NCBI GenBank assembly: GCA_902796965.1
Contig: CADBRA010000008.1
Location: forward strand, 1-36,477
Direction of reading: 5' to 3'
DNA from: an uncultured Eubacteriales bacterium
GTDB taxonomy: Bacteria > Bacillota > Clostridia > Peptostreptococcales > Anaerovoracaceae
Length of the DNA: 36,477 nt
In this document: one piece after another, positions 9,104 through 17,900 of the stretch
Position numbering within the stretch: the first letter of the stretch is position 1
How the letters are laid out: each line of letters starts with the position of its first letter
Notes under the pieces: generated by a model
The model's input: the letters and a program-made list of their open reading frames with translations, nothing else
Told to the model about the DNA's origin: nothing
Databases searched by the model: none
Position numbers and translations under genes: made by a program

Positions 9104-9961
9104 TTACTGCGCACTGTCTTTTTCATTAAGCTGCTTTTCAATGTTATCTGCGAAATCATCGAGCCAGTCTCCCTCAAAAAGCTCAATCATTCCGGCATCT
9201 ACAGCTGCAGCAAGCTTAGGATCCACAGGTATGCGAGCCACATTTTTGATATCGAACTTTTCGGCGATTTCATCAACATGGCTTTCGCCGAAGATCTGAT
9301 GTCTTGTGTGACATTCAGGGCACTCGAAGTACGACATGTTCTCCACGATTCCGAGAACCGGTACATTCATGAGGTTTGCCATCTTTACAGCTTTCTCTAC
9401 TATCATTCCGACGAGTTCCTGAGGAGAGGCCACTACGATGATGCCGTCTACAGGAATCGACTGAAACACAGTCAAAGGAACATCGCCTGTTCCCGGAGGC
9501 ATGTCCACAAACATATAATTAACGCCGTCCCAGAAAACGTCAGTCCAGAACTGCTCGACAGTGCCGGCTATCACAGGACCTCTCCAGACAACAGGATCGG
9601 TTTCGTCCTCAAGAAGCAGATTTACCGACATGAGCTGAATTCCAGTCTTTGTATTTACAGGGAAAATCATAACATCGTTTGCAGTAGCTTTTTCTGTGAC
9701 CTTAAACGTCTTTGGAATTGAAGGACCTGTTACGTCAGCATCCATAATTGCCGTTCTATTGCCGCGTCTCTGGCTGATCACAGCCATTAGAGATGTCACG
9801 AGTGACTTTCCTACACCGCCCTTGCCGCTGACTACAGCTATTACATGATCAACACTTGACATTTCGTTCAGCGGCTTTTTGAAGTCCTGAGGGGTCTTCC
9901 TGTCCGCGCAGTCCTGAGAACATGAAGAACAGTTGTTATCAAATTCGCATGATTCACTCAT
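9104..9961 (-). CDS. Mrp/NBP35-family Fe-S cluster carrier ATPase
   Basis: P-loop ATPase that binds and transfers 4Fe-4S clusters to target proteins in the cytosol (family role). The 285-aa form has an N-terminal cysteine set C5, C11, C14, C18, as in NBP35-type members; the deviant Walker A SGKGGVGKS (45-53); the DMPPGTGD switch segment (about 153-160); and the C-terminal CPEC pair (C214, C217) that holds the bridging cluster at the dimer interface. The start is ATG at 9961 behind GAGAGG; the open frame to 10015 has no ribosome site. It has a possible promoter of its own (10057-10085). A weak hairpin with TGTGCT/AGCACA arms near 8997-9016 may end the transcript. Confidence 0.93.
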   Translation of the reverse strand: MSESCEFDNNCSSCSQDCADRKTPQDFKKPLNEMSSVDHVIAVVSGKGGVGKSLVTSLMAVISQRRGNRTAIMDADVTGPSIPKTFKVTEKATANDVMIFPVNTKTGIQLMSVNLLLEDETDPVVWRGPVIAGTVEQFWTDVFWDGVNYMFVDMPPGTGDVPLTVFQSIPVDGIIVVASPQELVGMIVEKAVKMANLMNVPVLGIVENMSYFECPECHTRHQIFGESHVDEIAEKFDIKNVARIPVDPKLAAAVDAGMIELFEGDWLDDFADNIEKQLNEKDSAQ

Positions 9962-10056
9962 ATTATTACCTCTCTCAGTATATGCAGCACAACAGTAATA
10001 CAACTTCTGCCGCATATCAGTTTTATTTCATTAATTGAATTGTTACCGTGTTAATA

Positions 10057-10085
10057 TTCTTATATGATTTCCATGAAAAAGTCAA
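10057..10085 (-). promoter_or_regulatory. Possible promoter of the Mrp gene
   Basis: TTGACT (10080-10085), 17-nt spacer, TAAGAA (10057-10062) on the minus strand. The -10 is weak; TATAAG at a 15-nt spacing is an alternative. The remaining roughly 130 nt up to the recX stop hold nothing I can name. Confidence 0.45.
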
Positions 10086-10221
10086 TAGAAACAGGCAATT
10101 AAAAACATATGTCAATAAAGTAACAAGATCGGTTTTACGGTTTTCCAAGCAGGAATCACTGAAAATGTTGTATTTTTCTGCTGTCTTCCCGGCCTTGCAT
10201 AATAACTTGATCTATCAGCGC

Positions 10222-10860
10222 TCAGAGATCAGCAATTATATTTACAGAATAATAGACGGCTGACGGAGAGAAACCTGCAGATGTGAGTTTCCTTATAAGG
10301 CGAGCTTTTTTCTTTTCGCGATATTTGTACACTTCAAACCTGCTGCCGTCTGTCTCGTCATCATCCGGTTCGAAAAAACCTGCCCGTTCGAATTCGTAAT
10401 CTGATCCATTAGCTGGAGATACACTGCCATATTCATCTATATCGAACTCCCTGTCAAGGCCGCATATTTTCAATGCTTTTTCAAGACATGCCATGCGTTC
10501 GCTGTCTATGTCTGAATAGACAGATAAAACCTCCGAAATCAGCTGTGAGCTCACCCCTTTTTCTGTAAGCTTCCTTCTGATCCACAGAGGTCCTTTTCCT
10601 GATTCTGATTTGACACGCGCGTAATTTTCCGCAAACCGTCTGTCATCTACGTAATGCTGTTCAGTGAGATTTGAAACCACTTCATCTATTGCGGCTGAAT
10701 CGTGTCCTTTTACGGACAGCTTACGCTTGAGCTCAGCCTGTGTATTGTCTCCGTAATCGAGTATTCTGAGTGCATCCTCCCGCACATTAAGTATATACTG
10801 TTTTTCTTCATCACAGTTGACAGACGCTTTGTTTATTTTTTTACCATTAACATCATTCAT
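10222..10860 (-). CDS. recX: RecX-family regulator of RecA
   Basis: RecX proteins bind RecA filaments and modulate recombination and SOS induction. The 212 aa show the tandem three-helix RecX repeats: DALRILDYGDNTQAELKRKL, then VDDRRFAENYARVKSESGKG and IRRKLTEKGVS, the most conserved part of the family, with a last repeat in the C-terminal 40 residues (KARLIRKLTSAGFS). An acidic insert around 143-170 separates the second and last repeats. The start overlaps the stop of the phosphopantetheinyl transferase by four bases (ATGA), so the two are coupled. recA is not in this window. Confidence 0.88.
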   Translation of the reverse strand: MNDVNGKKINKASVNCDEEKQYILNVREDALRILDYGDNTQAELKRKLSVKGHDSAAIDEVVSNLTEQHYVDDRRFAENYARVKSESGKGPLWIRRKLTEKGVSSQLISEVLSVYSDIDSERMACLEKALKICGLDREFDIDEYGSVSPANGSDYEFERAGFFEPDDDETDGSRFEVYKYREKKKARLIRKLTSAGFSPSAVYYSVNIIADL

Positions 10861-11450
10861 CGGATATCTCTTTCAGACTTAGCAGATCTATCGGTTCTGT
10901 CAAGGCAAATAAAATCGATATCCGCTGGAAGCCTGCCTTCCGGAGCGCAGACTGAAACAAAAAGCCCCTCGAATACAAACGTTTTAAGATCAGTGCCTTT
11001 GGGCGGAATCAGAACAGGCGGCGCCGATGAAAGTCCTGCCAGCCCCTGACCTATATATTTGAGATAAGCTTCTTTTCTCGTCCACAGATATATAAACTGC
11101 CCGCTCCGCTCATTGTCATCGATGCCATATGAAATGACGGCACGGCGCTCAGACTCCGTCAGGAAACGTTTCGCAAGCATCGTGCAGTTGCTCACACTGC
11201 GCGAATAATATTCTGCATCTGTTCCGTGCTCGAAATCTGCTGTCGAACAAAGCCACATGTTTTCTGTATCAGTAATGGAAAAATAAATGCTGTATGAGCT
11301 GTCCACATAAGGCTTGCCGTGTACGGATTTTTCAACTTCAGCCCCTGATGGAAGGCCGCATCTTTCGTGAAGCACTTTTTTCATAAGATGCGAACTCATA
11401 TCGATGCCATTTATCTCTCTGCTGAATCTGCGCGTAAAAAAAATTTTCAT
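10857..11450 (-). CDS. Divergent Sfp-type 4'-phosphopantetheinyl transferase
   Basis: The superfamily moves phosphopantetheine from CoA to a serine of acyl or peptidyl carrier proteins. The 197 aa retain the Mg-binding GTDAE (76-80, matching GxDxE) and the helix WTRKEAYLKYIGQGL (123-137, matching WxxKEAxxK), so the catalytic acids are present. The usual FNISHS motif is replaced by YFSITDT (about 56-62), losing the conserved Ser-His. ATG at 11450 follows AGGTGAAAA and lies 20 nt after the J-protein stop; recX overlaps its end. No polyketide or peptide synthetase is in view, so its carrier-protein client is unknown; it could serve the fatty acid carrier if no AcpS exists. Confidence 0.82.
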   Translation of the reverse strand: MKIFFTRRFSREINGIDMSSHLMKKVLHERCGLPSGAEVEKSVHGKPYVDSSYSIYFSITDTENMWLCSTADFEHGTDAEYYSRSVSNCTMLAKRFLTESERRAVISYGIDDNERSGQFIYLWTRKEAYLKYIGQGLAGLSSAPPVLIPPKGTDLKTFVFEGLFVSVCAPEGRLPADIDFICLDRTDRSAKSERDIR

Positions 11451-11470
11451 CTTTTTTCACCTGGCAGATA

Positions 11471-12136
11471 CTAACAGCATAAACAATTCAGACAAAGATT
11501 GAGTGCGCACATTTGAGCGCACCAGTTGTCGTCCATGCCGCCTCCGCCGTAAACATTCTGCCTGTTATTGTATCTGAATATTCCACTGTTCAGCTGTGAT
11601 ACAAGGTTACGGAACATAGCATTACCGGGTTCCATCTGCGCGGCCGTCTGCGCCTGAACCTGAGCTTCATAATTGTTCCCGAGTCCGGCGTTTGCGAGAG
11701 CAGAGAGATAGTACCACATTGCATCTCTGTCTCTGACTGCCATAAGCACATTCATAGCTTCTCTGAAATGACCGGCATTTATATAATTGACAGCCGCCTG
11801 ATACATCTCAGCGTTTTCAGCAGGACCCTGATAAGCATATCCCTGCTGCCCCGAATTGTAGGATCCGCTGTACGCTCCTCCACCTCTGTATGTATCATAT
11901 CCGGAATAATTTCCCGAATACCCTCCTGAATATGATCCCGCAGACGATCCTCCGTTTCTGCGTTCGTCCATGATCTGTGTATACGCTTCCTGAACTACTT
12001 TGAACATATCTTCGGCAGCCTTGTTCCCCGGATTTTTGTCCGGATGATATTTCCTGGCCATCTGCCGGTATGCTTTCTTTACTTCGTCATCTGAAGCGCT
12101 TCTTTCTATACCCAACACTCTGTATGGGTCGTTCAT
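11471..12136 (-). CDS. J-domain protein with Cys-rich C-terminal tail
   Basis: A DnaJ-class co-chaperone that should stimulate a Hsp70 (DnaK-type) partner. The J domain (1-62) has the catalytic HPD at 31-33 within [11 protein letters not shown] flexible Gly/Ser/Tyr-rich linker follows (62-104), then an alpha-helical TPR-like region (about 108-185) built on [15 protein letters not shown] and a second helix pair. The last 16 residues carry six cysteines (206, 210, 215, 218, 220, 221), ending LNCLCC. There is no zinc-finger or substrate-binding domain of classical DnaJ, so it is a type C J-protein. ATG at 12136 follows GGAAGGAAG. It sits 45 nt behind the DUF5685 gene and 20 nt before the transferase gene, in one operon. 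The tail could bind metal or be acylated or prenylated; the sequence does not say which. Confidence 0.88.
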   Translation of the reverse strand: MNDPYRVLGIERSASDDEVKKAYRQMARKYHPDKNPGNKAAEDMFKVVQEAYTQIMDERRNGGSSAGSYSGGYSGNYSGYDTYRGGGAYSGSYNSGQQGYAYQGPAENAEMYQAAVNYINAGHFREAMNVLMAVRDRDAMWYYLSALANAGLGNNYEAQVQAQTAAQMEPGNAMFRNLVSQLNSGIFRYNNRQNVYGGGGMDDNWCAQMCALNLCLNCLCC

Positions 12137-12181
12137 CTATTTATCTTCCTTCCAGTCATATATCTGTTATGTCTGCTCAGA

Positions 12182-13057
12182 TCAGCTTAAAAGCGTGCCG
12201 CCGTCATCAGGCTGATTTATGAGTTCATCTTCCACACCTGATTCTGTATCGGTCCACTTCTCGTTAAACTTTTTCCAGACACCTGCATAAATAATATTTC
12301 TTAATATATCCTGATTTTCATCGACAGGAAGAGTTTCAAACTCTTCTGCCGCTTCAGATATCATCGACATGAGTATCGTCCTTACCTTTCCTGAAAAATC
12401 GTCTTCGCGGCTCATTTTCACCAGAGGATTATATCTGCCCTTTTTCTGATCTTCTTCCAAATCGTCATACGCATCGAGAATATAAATGAATTTGCCAATG
12501 TAAAAGCCCATTCTGGCAAGTTTATCGTTCCACACGCCTCCGAAACTAAAGATCTCAGCACAAGCGCGCCCGAAACAGCCAGCTGCACCTTCGAAATCAT
12601 CGCTGTCACTTTTTTCATATTCGTCAAGCTCAATAAGATGCTTTTTTATTGCGTCTGTTTTTAACGGATATCTTTCTTCAATTTTTCTGATACACCGCGA
12701 CAGTATCATGGAATATAATTTTTGTCCCAACTTCCTGTCGTCATTCCAGTCATCGGCACACTTAAGATAGGCAAGATACAGATTCATATCAGCTGCATAA
12801 TCTATGAAATCGTTTTCGAGCCTTTTCTTTTTTCGGACAGGATGAGCGATACATCTGAATTCGCGTTCCGCAGTCTCGCTGTCATAGACGCCATCAAGCA
12901 GAACTGCAAGAAATGTCATATCATAATCCAGCGATAGCCTGCCCGTCTGACCGTATTTTTTCTTAATCGAACAGCAGAGTCCGCAATAATATTCTCTGTA
13001 TCTGTAATAATCCTTGAATTTTATTTCAGGCTGATCAATAGTAATATACCCGAACAC
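12182..13057 (-). CDS. DUF5685-family protein, isoprenoid-synthase-like helical fold
   Basis: I recognise this as DUF5685, a Clostridia family without a known function. The start MFGYI and the N-terminal CGLCC (25-29) in a YRYREYYCGLCCSIKKKYG context are typical; C69 and H72 (RCIAHPVRKKK) could complete a metal site. Two acidic clusters, ADDWNDDRK (101-109) and DAYDDLEED (195-203, followed by QKKGRYNPL), sit on predicted helices and recall the paired Asp-rich motifs of all-alpha isoprenoid synthases; the likeness is by eye. No signal peptide or clear membrane helix. The start is GTG at 13057 with AAAGG 8 nt upstream. It leads the operon with the J-protein, and in my memory the two families often occur side by side. 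Confidence 0.85.
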   Translation of the reverse strand: MFGYITIDQPEIKFKDYYRYREYYCGLCCSIKKKYGQTGRLSLDYDMTFLAVLLDGVYDSETAEREFRCIAHPVRKKKRLENDFIDYAADMNLYLAYLKCADDWNDDRKLGQKLYSMILSRCIRKIEERYPLKTDAIKKHLIELDEYEKSDSDDFEGAAGCFGRACAEIFSFGGVWNDKLARMGFYIGKFIYILDAYDDLEEDQKKGRYNPLVKMSREDDFSGKVRTILMSMISEAAEEFETLPVDENQDILRNIIYAGVWKKFNEKWTDTESGVEDELINQPDDGGTLLS

Positions 13058-13166
13058 TCCGTGTACCTTTCCGTCAATAATACATAAATATTCTGATGAT
13101 TATGTGAACATCAGAGATATAAACAGATAATTTTTATTATCCATGAAACAGCCATCTTAAACAAGC

Positions 13167-14198
13167 CTATTTGCCGTATTTATATATAAGATCGCCTATA
13201 TCAGTCTTTCCCGATTTATTTTCGTAAATCTTAAATCCGTTTTCATCCGTATGCATAGAGATAAATCCCTCGTGATACAGGAAAAGCATGTGGGCGTCGG
13301 CTTCCCCGGTTGCAAACCACTTCTGAGAAGGAGGAAACGCCTCCCAGTCTCTGGCGTCGATATCCCATGTCATGTGTGCAGCAGCGCTCCAGGAATCGAG
13401 GGGGCCTCTTCTTTTGAGAACATCGAGAGCTTCGTTGCATCGCAGCGTGTGATGCGTTCGCAGTCCGGCAATCCTTCCATATGCGTCATTGAGCATATTC
13501 CTGTGCCCGACAAATATCCTGGCAATGTCAAGATTCTCAACGATGCCGAGACTCTTGACATATTCGGTTAAAGGATCGTCAAGCCAGAGTTCATAGCAGA
13601 GGTTAGGTGTAATATCGCCGAGGATCATATCTCCGGCAAACAGTATTTTGTGTCTTTCGTCATAAAGGCATGTATGTCCAGGCGAATGACCCGGTGTCAC
13701 AATGCACCTAAGCTCATATCCTCCGTAATTCAGAACATCTCCGTCGTGCAGACAGGTGAAATCAACTGTATCGTCTGGCCGCCACATAAAACCCGGATGA
13801 GTGCTTATTGCCTCATCATGATTCATCCTGAGACCCTCTTTTCTGAACTCTTTATAGATGTGATCCCAATATGCGCTGTCGTGCAGCCTGTTGATCACAT
13901 CTGCCTCGCGCTCCTCTGCAAATGCCGTGTTATTCCTGTTTTTGAGGTGGAAGATCTGCCCGCTGTGATCTGCGTGAAGATGTGTTATAAAAATATCAGT
14001 TTCATTGAGATCGGTGTGCAGTAAATCAAGCGCCTCATCCATGGCATCCCGGCATTCCGGTCTGTTGAATCCCGTGTCTATTATCAGATTTCTTCCAGTT
14101 CCGTTTCCTTTTATAAAATATGAATTCAGAAGCTTCATCGGATTGTTGGGAAGTGGAATTTCAATGCGATAAATATTTTCTGCAAGCTTTATAAGCAC
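13167..14198 (-). CDS. MBL-fold metallohydrolase
   Basis: A metallo-beta-lactamase-fold hydrolase with the two-metal signature THLHADHSG (H73, H75, D77, H78), a further metal His in TPGHSPGHT, the bridging Asp in FAGDM and the last His in VGHRNM. The C-terminal 90 residues after the fold (TLRCNEALDVLKRRGP...) resemble the winged-helix extension of LACTB2-like and hydroxyacylglutathione-hydrolase-like members. At 343 aa it fits that group, but the substrate cannot be told. The start is GTG at 14198 with GGAGGG 8 nt upstream. A single-gene unit: extended -10 upstream, and about 110 nt separate its stop from the DUF5685 start. Confidence 0.88.
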   Translation of the reverse strand: MLIKLAENIYRIEIPLPNNPMKLLNSYFIKGNGTGRNLIIDTGFNRPECRDAMDEALDLLHTDLNETDIFITHLHADHSGQIFHLKNRNNTAFAEEREADVINRLHDSAYWDHIYKEFRKEGLRMNHDEAISTHPGFMWRPDDTVDFTCLHDGDVLNYGGYELRCIVTPGHSPGHTCLYDERHKILFAGDMILGDITPNLCYELWLDDPLTEYVKSLGIVENLDIARIFVGHRNMLNDAYGRIAGLRTHHTLRCNEALDVLKRRGPLDSWSAAAHMTWDIDARDWEAFPPSQKWFATGEADAHMLFLYHEGFISMHTDENGFKIYENKSGKTDIGDLIYKYGK

Positions 14199-14263
14199 TT
14201 TATCATCCCTCCATCATGTTCTGACGAGAGTACGTTTATTCCGTAACATTTATTTTTATGTCC

Positions 14264-14272
14264 ATTATAGCA
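14264..14272 (-). promoter_or_regulatory. Extended -10 promoter of the MBL hydrolase gene
   Basis: TGCTATAAT on the minus strand, the same extended -10 as at the 99-aa gene. TTGATA lies 15 nt further up, a short spacing that may not matter with an extended -10. Confidence 0.65.
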
Positions 14273-14768
14273 CACATAAACATATATCAAGATATTAACG
14301 GCTGATCAAGCCTCTTGTATTACTCGTCGGCACAATTATCTGCAGAGCTGTTTCGCATATCACTGACATATTCTATAAATAATATCACACGATTTCATGA
14401 GATTATTGACCGAATTCGTAAAAATATGATAAAAACGCGAAATTATATTTCATATCTTGAGGCAGTATGCTTCATATTATTATATGGTGTTCTCGAATAT
14501 TCAATTTTGTTAAAAAGTTTTCTATCATTAAGTAATCTTCTGCCGGACAATGTGAACACGATGTTTACCTGAGATGGAAACAATTACTGCATGATGTGAA
14601 TATTTTGATGATAAAAGCATTAAACTTTGATAATAAAAACATTAGTACAAAAATTACATTGCCGACTTTATCTGTGTAAAAATATTACATCGCTTTATCC
14701 CTTGCTATTACAGGCTTAAAAACGAAAAAATTTTTTTGAAAATATTTCTGAAATACTTCTGAAAGCTA
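14273..14768. other. AT-rich intergenic stretch, no supported gene
   Basis: About 500 nt between the MBL promoter and the candidate small RNA. A plus-strand open frame of 85 codons (14315-14572) has no ribosome site, no domain and an AT-driven composition, so I do not call it. Imperfect TCTGAAA repeats occur near 14751-14764. I see no tRNA, riboswitch or transposon end. Confidence 0.45.
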
Positions 14769-14797
14769 TTGCTTTTTTTCTGGAAAAGATATATATT
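14769..14797 (+). promoter_or_regulatory. Possible plus-strand promoter for the candidate small RNA
   Basis: TTGCTT (14769-14774), 17-nt spacer, TATATT (14792-14797). A start near 14804 would give a transcript of about 85 nt ending at the strong terminator at 14846-14888. The region is AT-rich, so chance matches to a -10 are frequent. Confidence 0.4.
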
Positions 14798-14803
14798 CTA
14801 ACT

Positions 14804-14888
14804 GAACTTATTTTATATCTATTATTCGTTTCAAGTTTCAACGCACAGGAGCAGCTTATGCCGAAAGCTGCTCCTGTTTCTGTTTTTT
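14804..14888 (+). ncRNA. Candidate small RNA on the plus strand
   Basis: A strong plus-strand terminator with no plus-strand gene upstream, together with the promoter-like hexamers at 14769-14797, suggests a short RNA of about 85 nt. Its single-stranded part (14825-14842) matches the complement of the NlpC/P60 mRNA leader at 24531-24548 in 17 of 18 positions, ending on the ribosome site, so it could act as an antisense regulator in trans. No family is recognised. It would converge on the SLH gene, so a role in ending that transcript is an alternative. Confidence 0.4.
14846..14888 (+). terminator. Strong plus-strand intrinsic terminator
   Basis: A perfect 12-bp stem (14846-14857 with 14865-14876, loop ATGCCGA) is followed on the plus strand by TTTCTGTTTTTT. 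On the minus strand the hairpin is followed by TGCGTTG, so it would be a poor terminator for the SLH gene. Confidence 0.85.
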
Positions 14889-14989
14889 GGCCATCGAATT
14901 TTACACGACCGGCCTTCTGATATTACGTAAATTATTTAAAGGTATTATTTCCCAATTGAATATGCGTTTTATTTCATATGATATGCAAT

Positions 14990-17900
14990 TTATAACATAA
15001 TATTTATCCACGATTCATCTTTCTGCGATACGTTCGATCTGTGATCTGTCGAAGCTTCCATGATGGAGCAGAATGCCCAGTGGCTGCTGCTTACATCGCT
15101 GAATCTGTTTATAGTACGCGCATTCTTCTTTATATATGAAGAATCGGCATTTCTTCCGAGAAGATTATTCGTTATCGTTATCATCTCTGCTCTTGTAATA
15201 GGATTATCACCTCTGAATGTTCCGTCTCCATATCCTGCTATCCATCCTTTTGAATATGCTTCATCTATATACGGATCAGCCCAATATCCTTCTTTTACAT
15301 CGCTGAATGTATTCTTTCTGCTGGTAAATTTGCCGCTGGATGATGAGCGTACCCTGGCAAACTGCGCTGCAATTGCCGTAAGCTCTGATCGTGTAACCTC
15401 GTCATCAGGACGGAACATTCCGCTGCCATCTCCGCTCAATATGCCATACTTCACAAGATAGCGCACGTCACCGGCATACCATTCGGACGCTGCCACATCA
15501 GCAAATATCCTGGTTCCTGCTGCAGGCACTGGGATATTTTCATTTTTGTCATATGCGAGAAGTCTCGCGAACACAGCTGCAGCTTCCGACCTTGTCATGT
15601 TTCCGTCAGGCCTGAATGTACTATCCGGATATCCGTACATATACAATTTATGCGATTCCATGACATTCGCTTCCTGATATCCTGCAGGAACGGTAATCTG
15701 TCCGTCTCTGTCCGATATATCGCTGTCGCTGTTATCAGATTTGTCTTTAATAGTGATTTTTATTCCTCTGACAGGCTTACCTGTGTCGGTACGGATTACG
15801 GTAACAGTCGTCCTTTCTTCATAATTCAAAGTTTTTCCTGACGGCAGCACTATTCCTATCGTTTCATCGCCATAGCGAACTATGCGCGCACCTTTAACAA
15901 ATGCACCGCTTTCTGTATCAGTGACGATAACAGTAAGATCACCGGCTGACGCTCTGCCCATGCTGTCTGTTACAGCTGCGCTGCCTGATCCATCGGTTTT
16001 ATCAGATGAATCGGATGCGGCAGTATCCGATGATTTAATCAATTTCCCGCATGTTTCGCATATGCCATATCCTTCGCTGCTGCTTTCACCGCGTGAATAT
16101 ATTCCTGTAAACCACACTCCAGCCTTATGCCCGGAGGGTTCCGCAAAGTCTTCTTTATAAGTGTGGCCACATTCAGAGCATGTGTATTCCGTGTAACCCA
16201 TTTCGTCACATGTCGGTTTTACAACATTCTTTTTATATTTATGTCCTGAAGCCTCTTTAATAACAGCCTTGCATTTTTCGCATGTCTGAGACATAGTGCA
16301 TGTAGCCTCATTGCCAGGAATATGTCCCTTTGCCTCTGCAGCGCTCAGATAACTGTATCCGCAGCGCGAACACTCAAGCTGTGTCACACCCTCTGACGAA
16401 CATGTCGGATCAGTTATCTTTGTCTTCTTGTCAAATTTGTGGCCGAGAGGATCCGTGTAATCAGTGATGAATGAACTTCCGCAGCCCTCGCATATGTGCG
16501 TCGTATGTCCGCCTGCAAGGCATGTAGATTCGATTTTCTTTTCTTTATAATTGTGCGGAAGTACGTTTTTTATATCTGTCATAGATTTTTCTCCGCATAT
16601 CGTGCATTCTTTAATTGTATATCCCGGCGATATACATGTTGCCGCAGCAGCATGCATTACAAACTTGTGGTCTGTCTTCGGCTCGATTTCTATCTTTGCA
16701 TTCCCGCACTGAGAGCAGATCACGACAGTTTTTCCCTCTTGTGCGCAGTCAGCGTCTTTTATTACAGTTCTGCCCCACTTGTGTCCGGCAGCCTTTATGA
16801 TATTCCTTTTTTCAGTCTTTCCGCAGTTTGTACATATATATCTGTCAAATCCTTCGCTGCTGCACGACGTCTCAGTCTTATCCGCTAATCTGAAATTATG
16901 TGTTCCGCACTCCGAGCAATCCGTCCCGTCGCAGTTCTCGCTGCAGCAGCAGTCAGCGTCTCCGCATCCGCAGATTTGTCCCTCTGTACCTGCTGTGTTG
17001 ATTCTGTCATTTTCATTTTGTACGTTCAAGCCGTTTTTTCCGTCAGAACCGTCCGCACCGCTGCCGCCTTCGCCTGACAATGAAGCGCTGAGGGTCACAT
17101 AAGCGACACCTTCTTCAAACATCGTTCCTCCGCTGTAATCATATGTAATCCTGTAATATACAGGATATTTTCCCGCTTTCTTATATGACGGAGCACTCTC
17201 GAGTTCATAATGACCATGCTCTTTTCCGTAAAGAACCGTCATATCAATATCAGAGTCGGAATAACTGCTCAGCTTTATGGAGTGGCCTTTGCCATCAGCT
17301 TTGCCTGAATAGCTTTCGACGATTGTACCTGCAGCCTTATACAAAACATCTTCATATCCGCATAGTGCACACTTTTCAGTAACTTTAAAACGCTTGTCCG
17401 CCGGCTCGGCTTCAACATTTCTTTTAAGGGTATGCTTAACCAGTTTTTCCTGAGGATTGTGAACCGTTCCGTGACAGAACGCGCAATAGTTGCCGCTGTC
17501 TGTTTTCACGGTATGGTACTCTCCTCCGCGGCTTTCATACTCAGTCTTAGTATCGAGCGGTTTCATAAATTTCTGAGAACAGTCATATAGATAATAGATA
17601 TTGAGTCCGTATCCATACAAATTATAATCATTATTAGTATTCATGCCCCCGCAGTTTGAACAGACAGATTTCGTCCAGTGATAACCTGTATATATATTTC
17701 CCTGTCTTATAGTCCCCTTTGTGCTGCCGTCCGTCATCGTACCGTCTGAATAGATAACGCCTCTTTCCGCCGACGAAACACCGTCCTTTGTGTACTCCGG
17801 CGTGCGGAACACTCTGAACACCTCATGTTTGTCACAAACCTTGCAGTAAACAGTCTCACTTGTCACAACCGCATTGATATCTAGTTCATTTGTACGGCTC

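Noticed and set aside
5183..9721. Many plus-strand open frames opposite ileS, rlmN and the Mrp gene (up to 246 codons)
   Set aside because: They are frame shadows of well-supported minus-strand genes, without ribosome sites or domains.
14315..14572. 85-codon plus-strand open frame in the intergenic region
   Set aside because: No ribosome site, no recognisable domain, and composition like the AT-rich spacer.
16500..17000. Repeat array in the SLH gene as a CRISPR
   Set aside because: The repetition is in protein codons with variable DNA; there are no conserved repeats with equal spacers.
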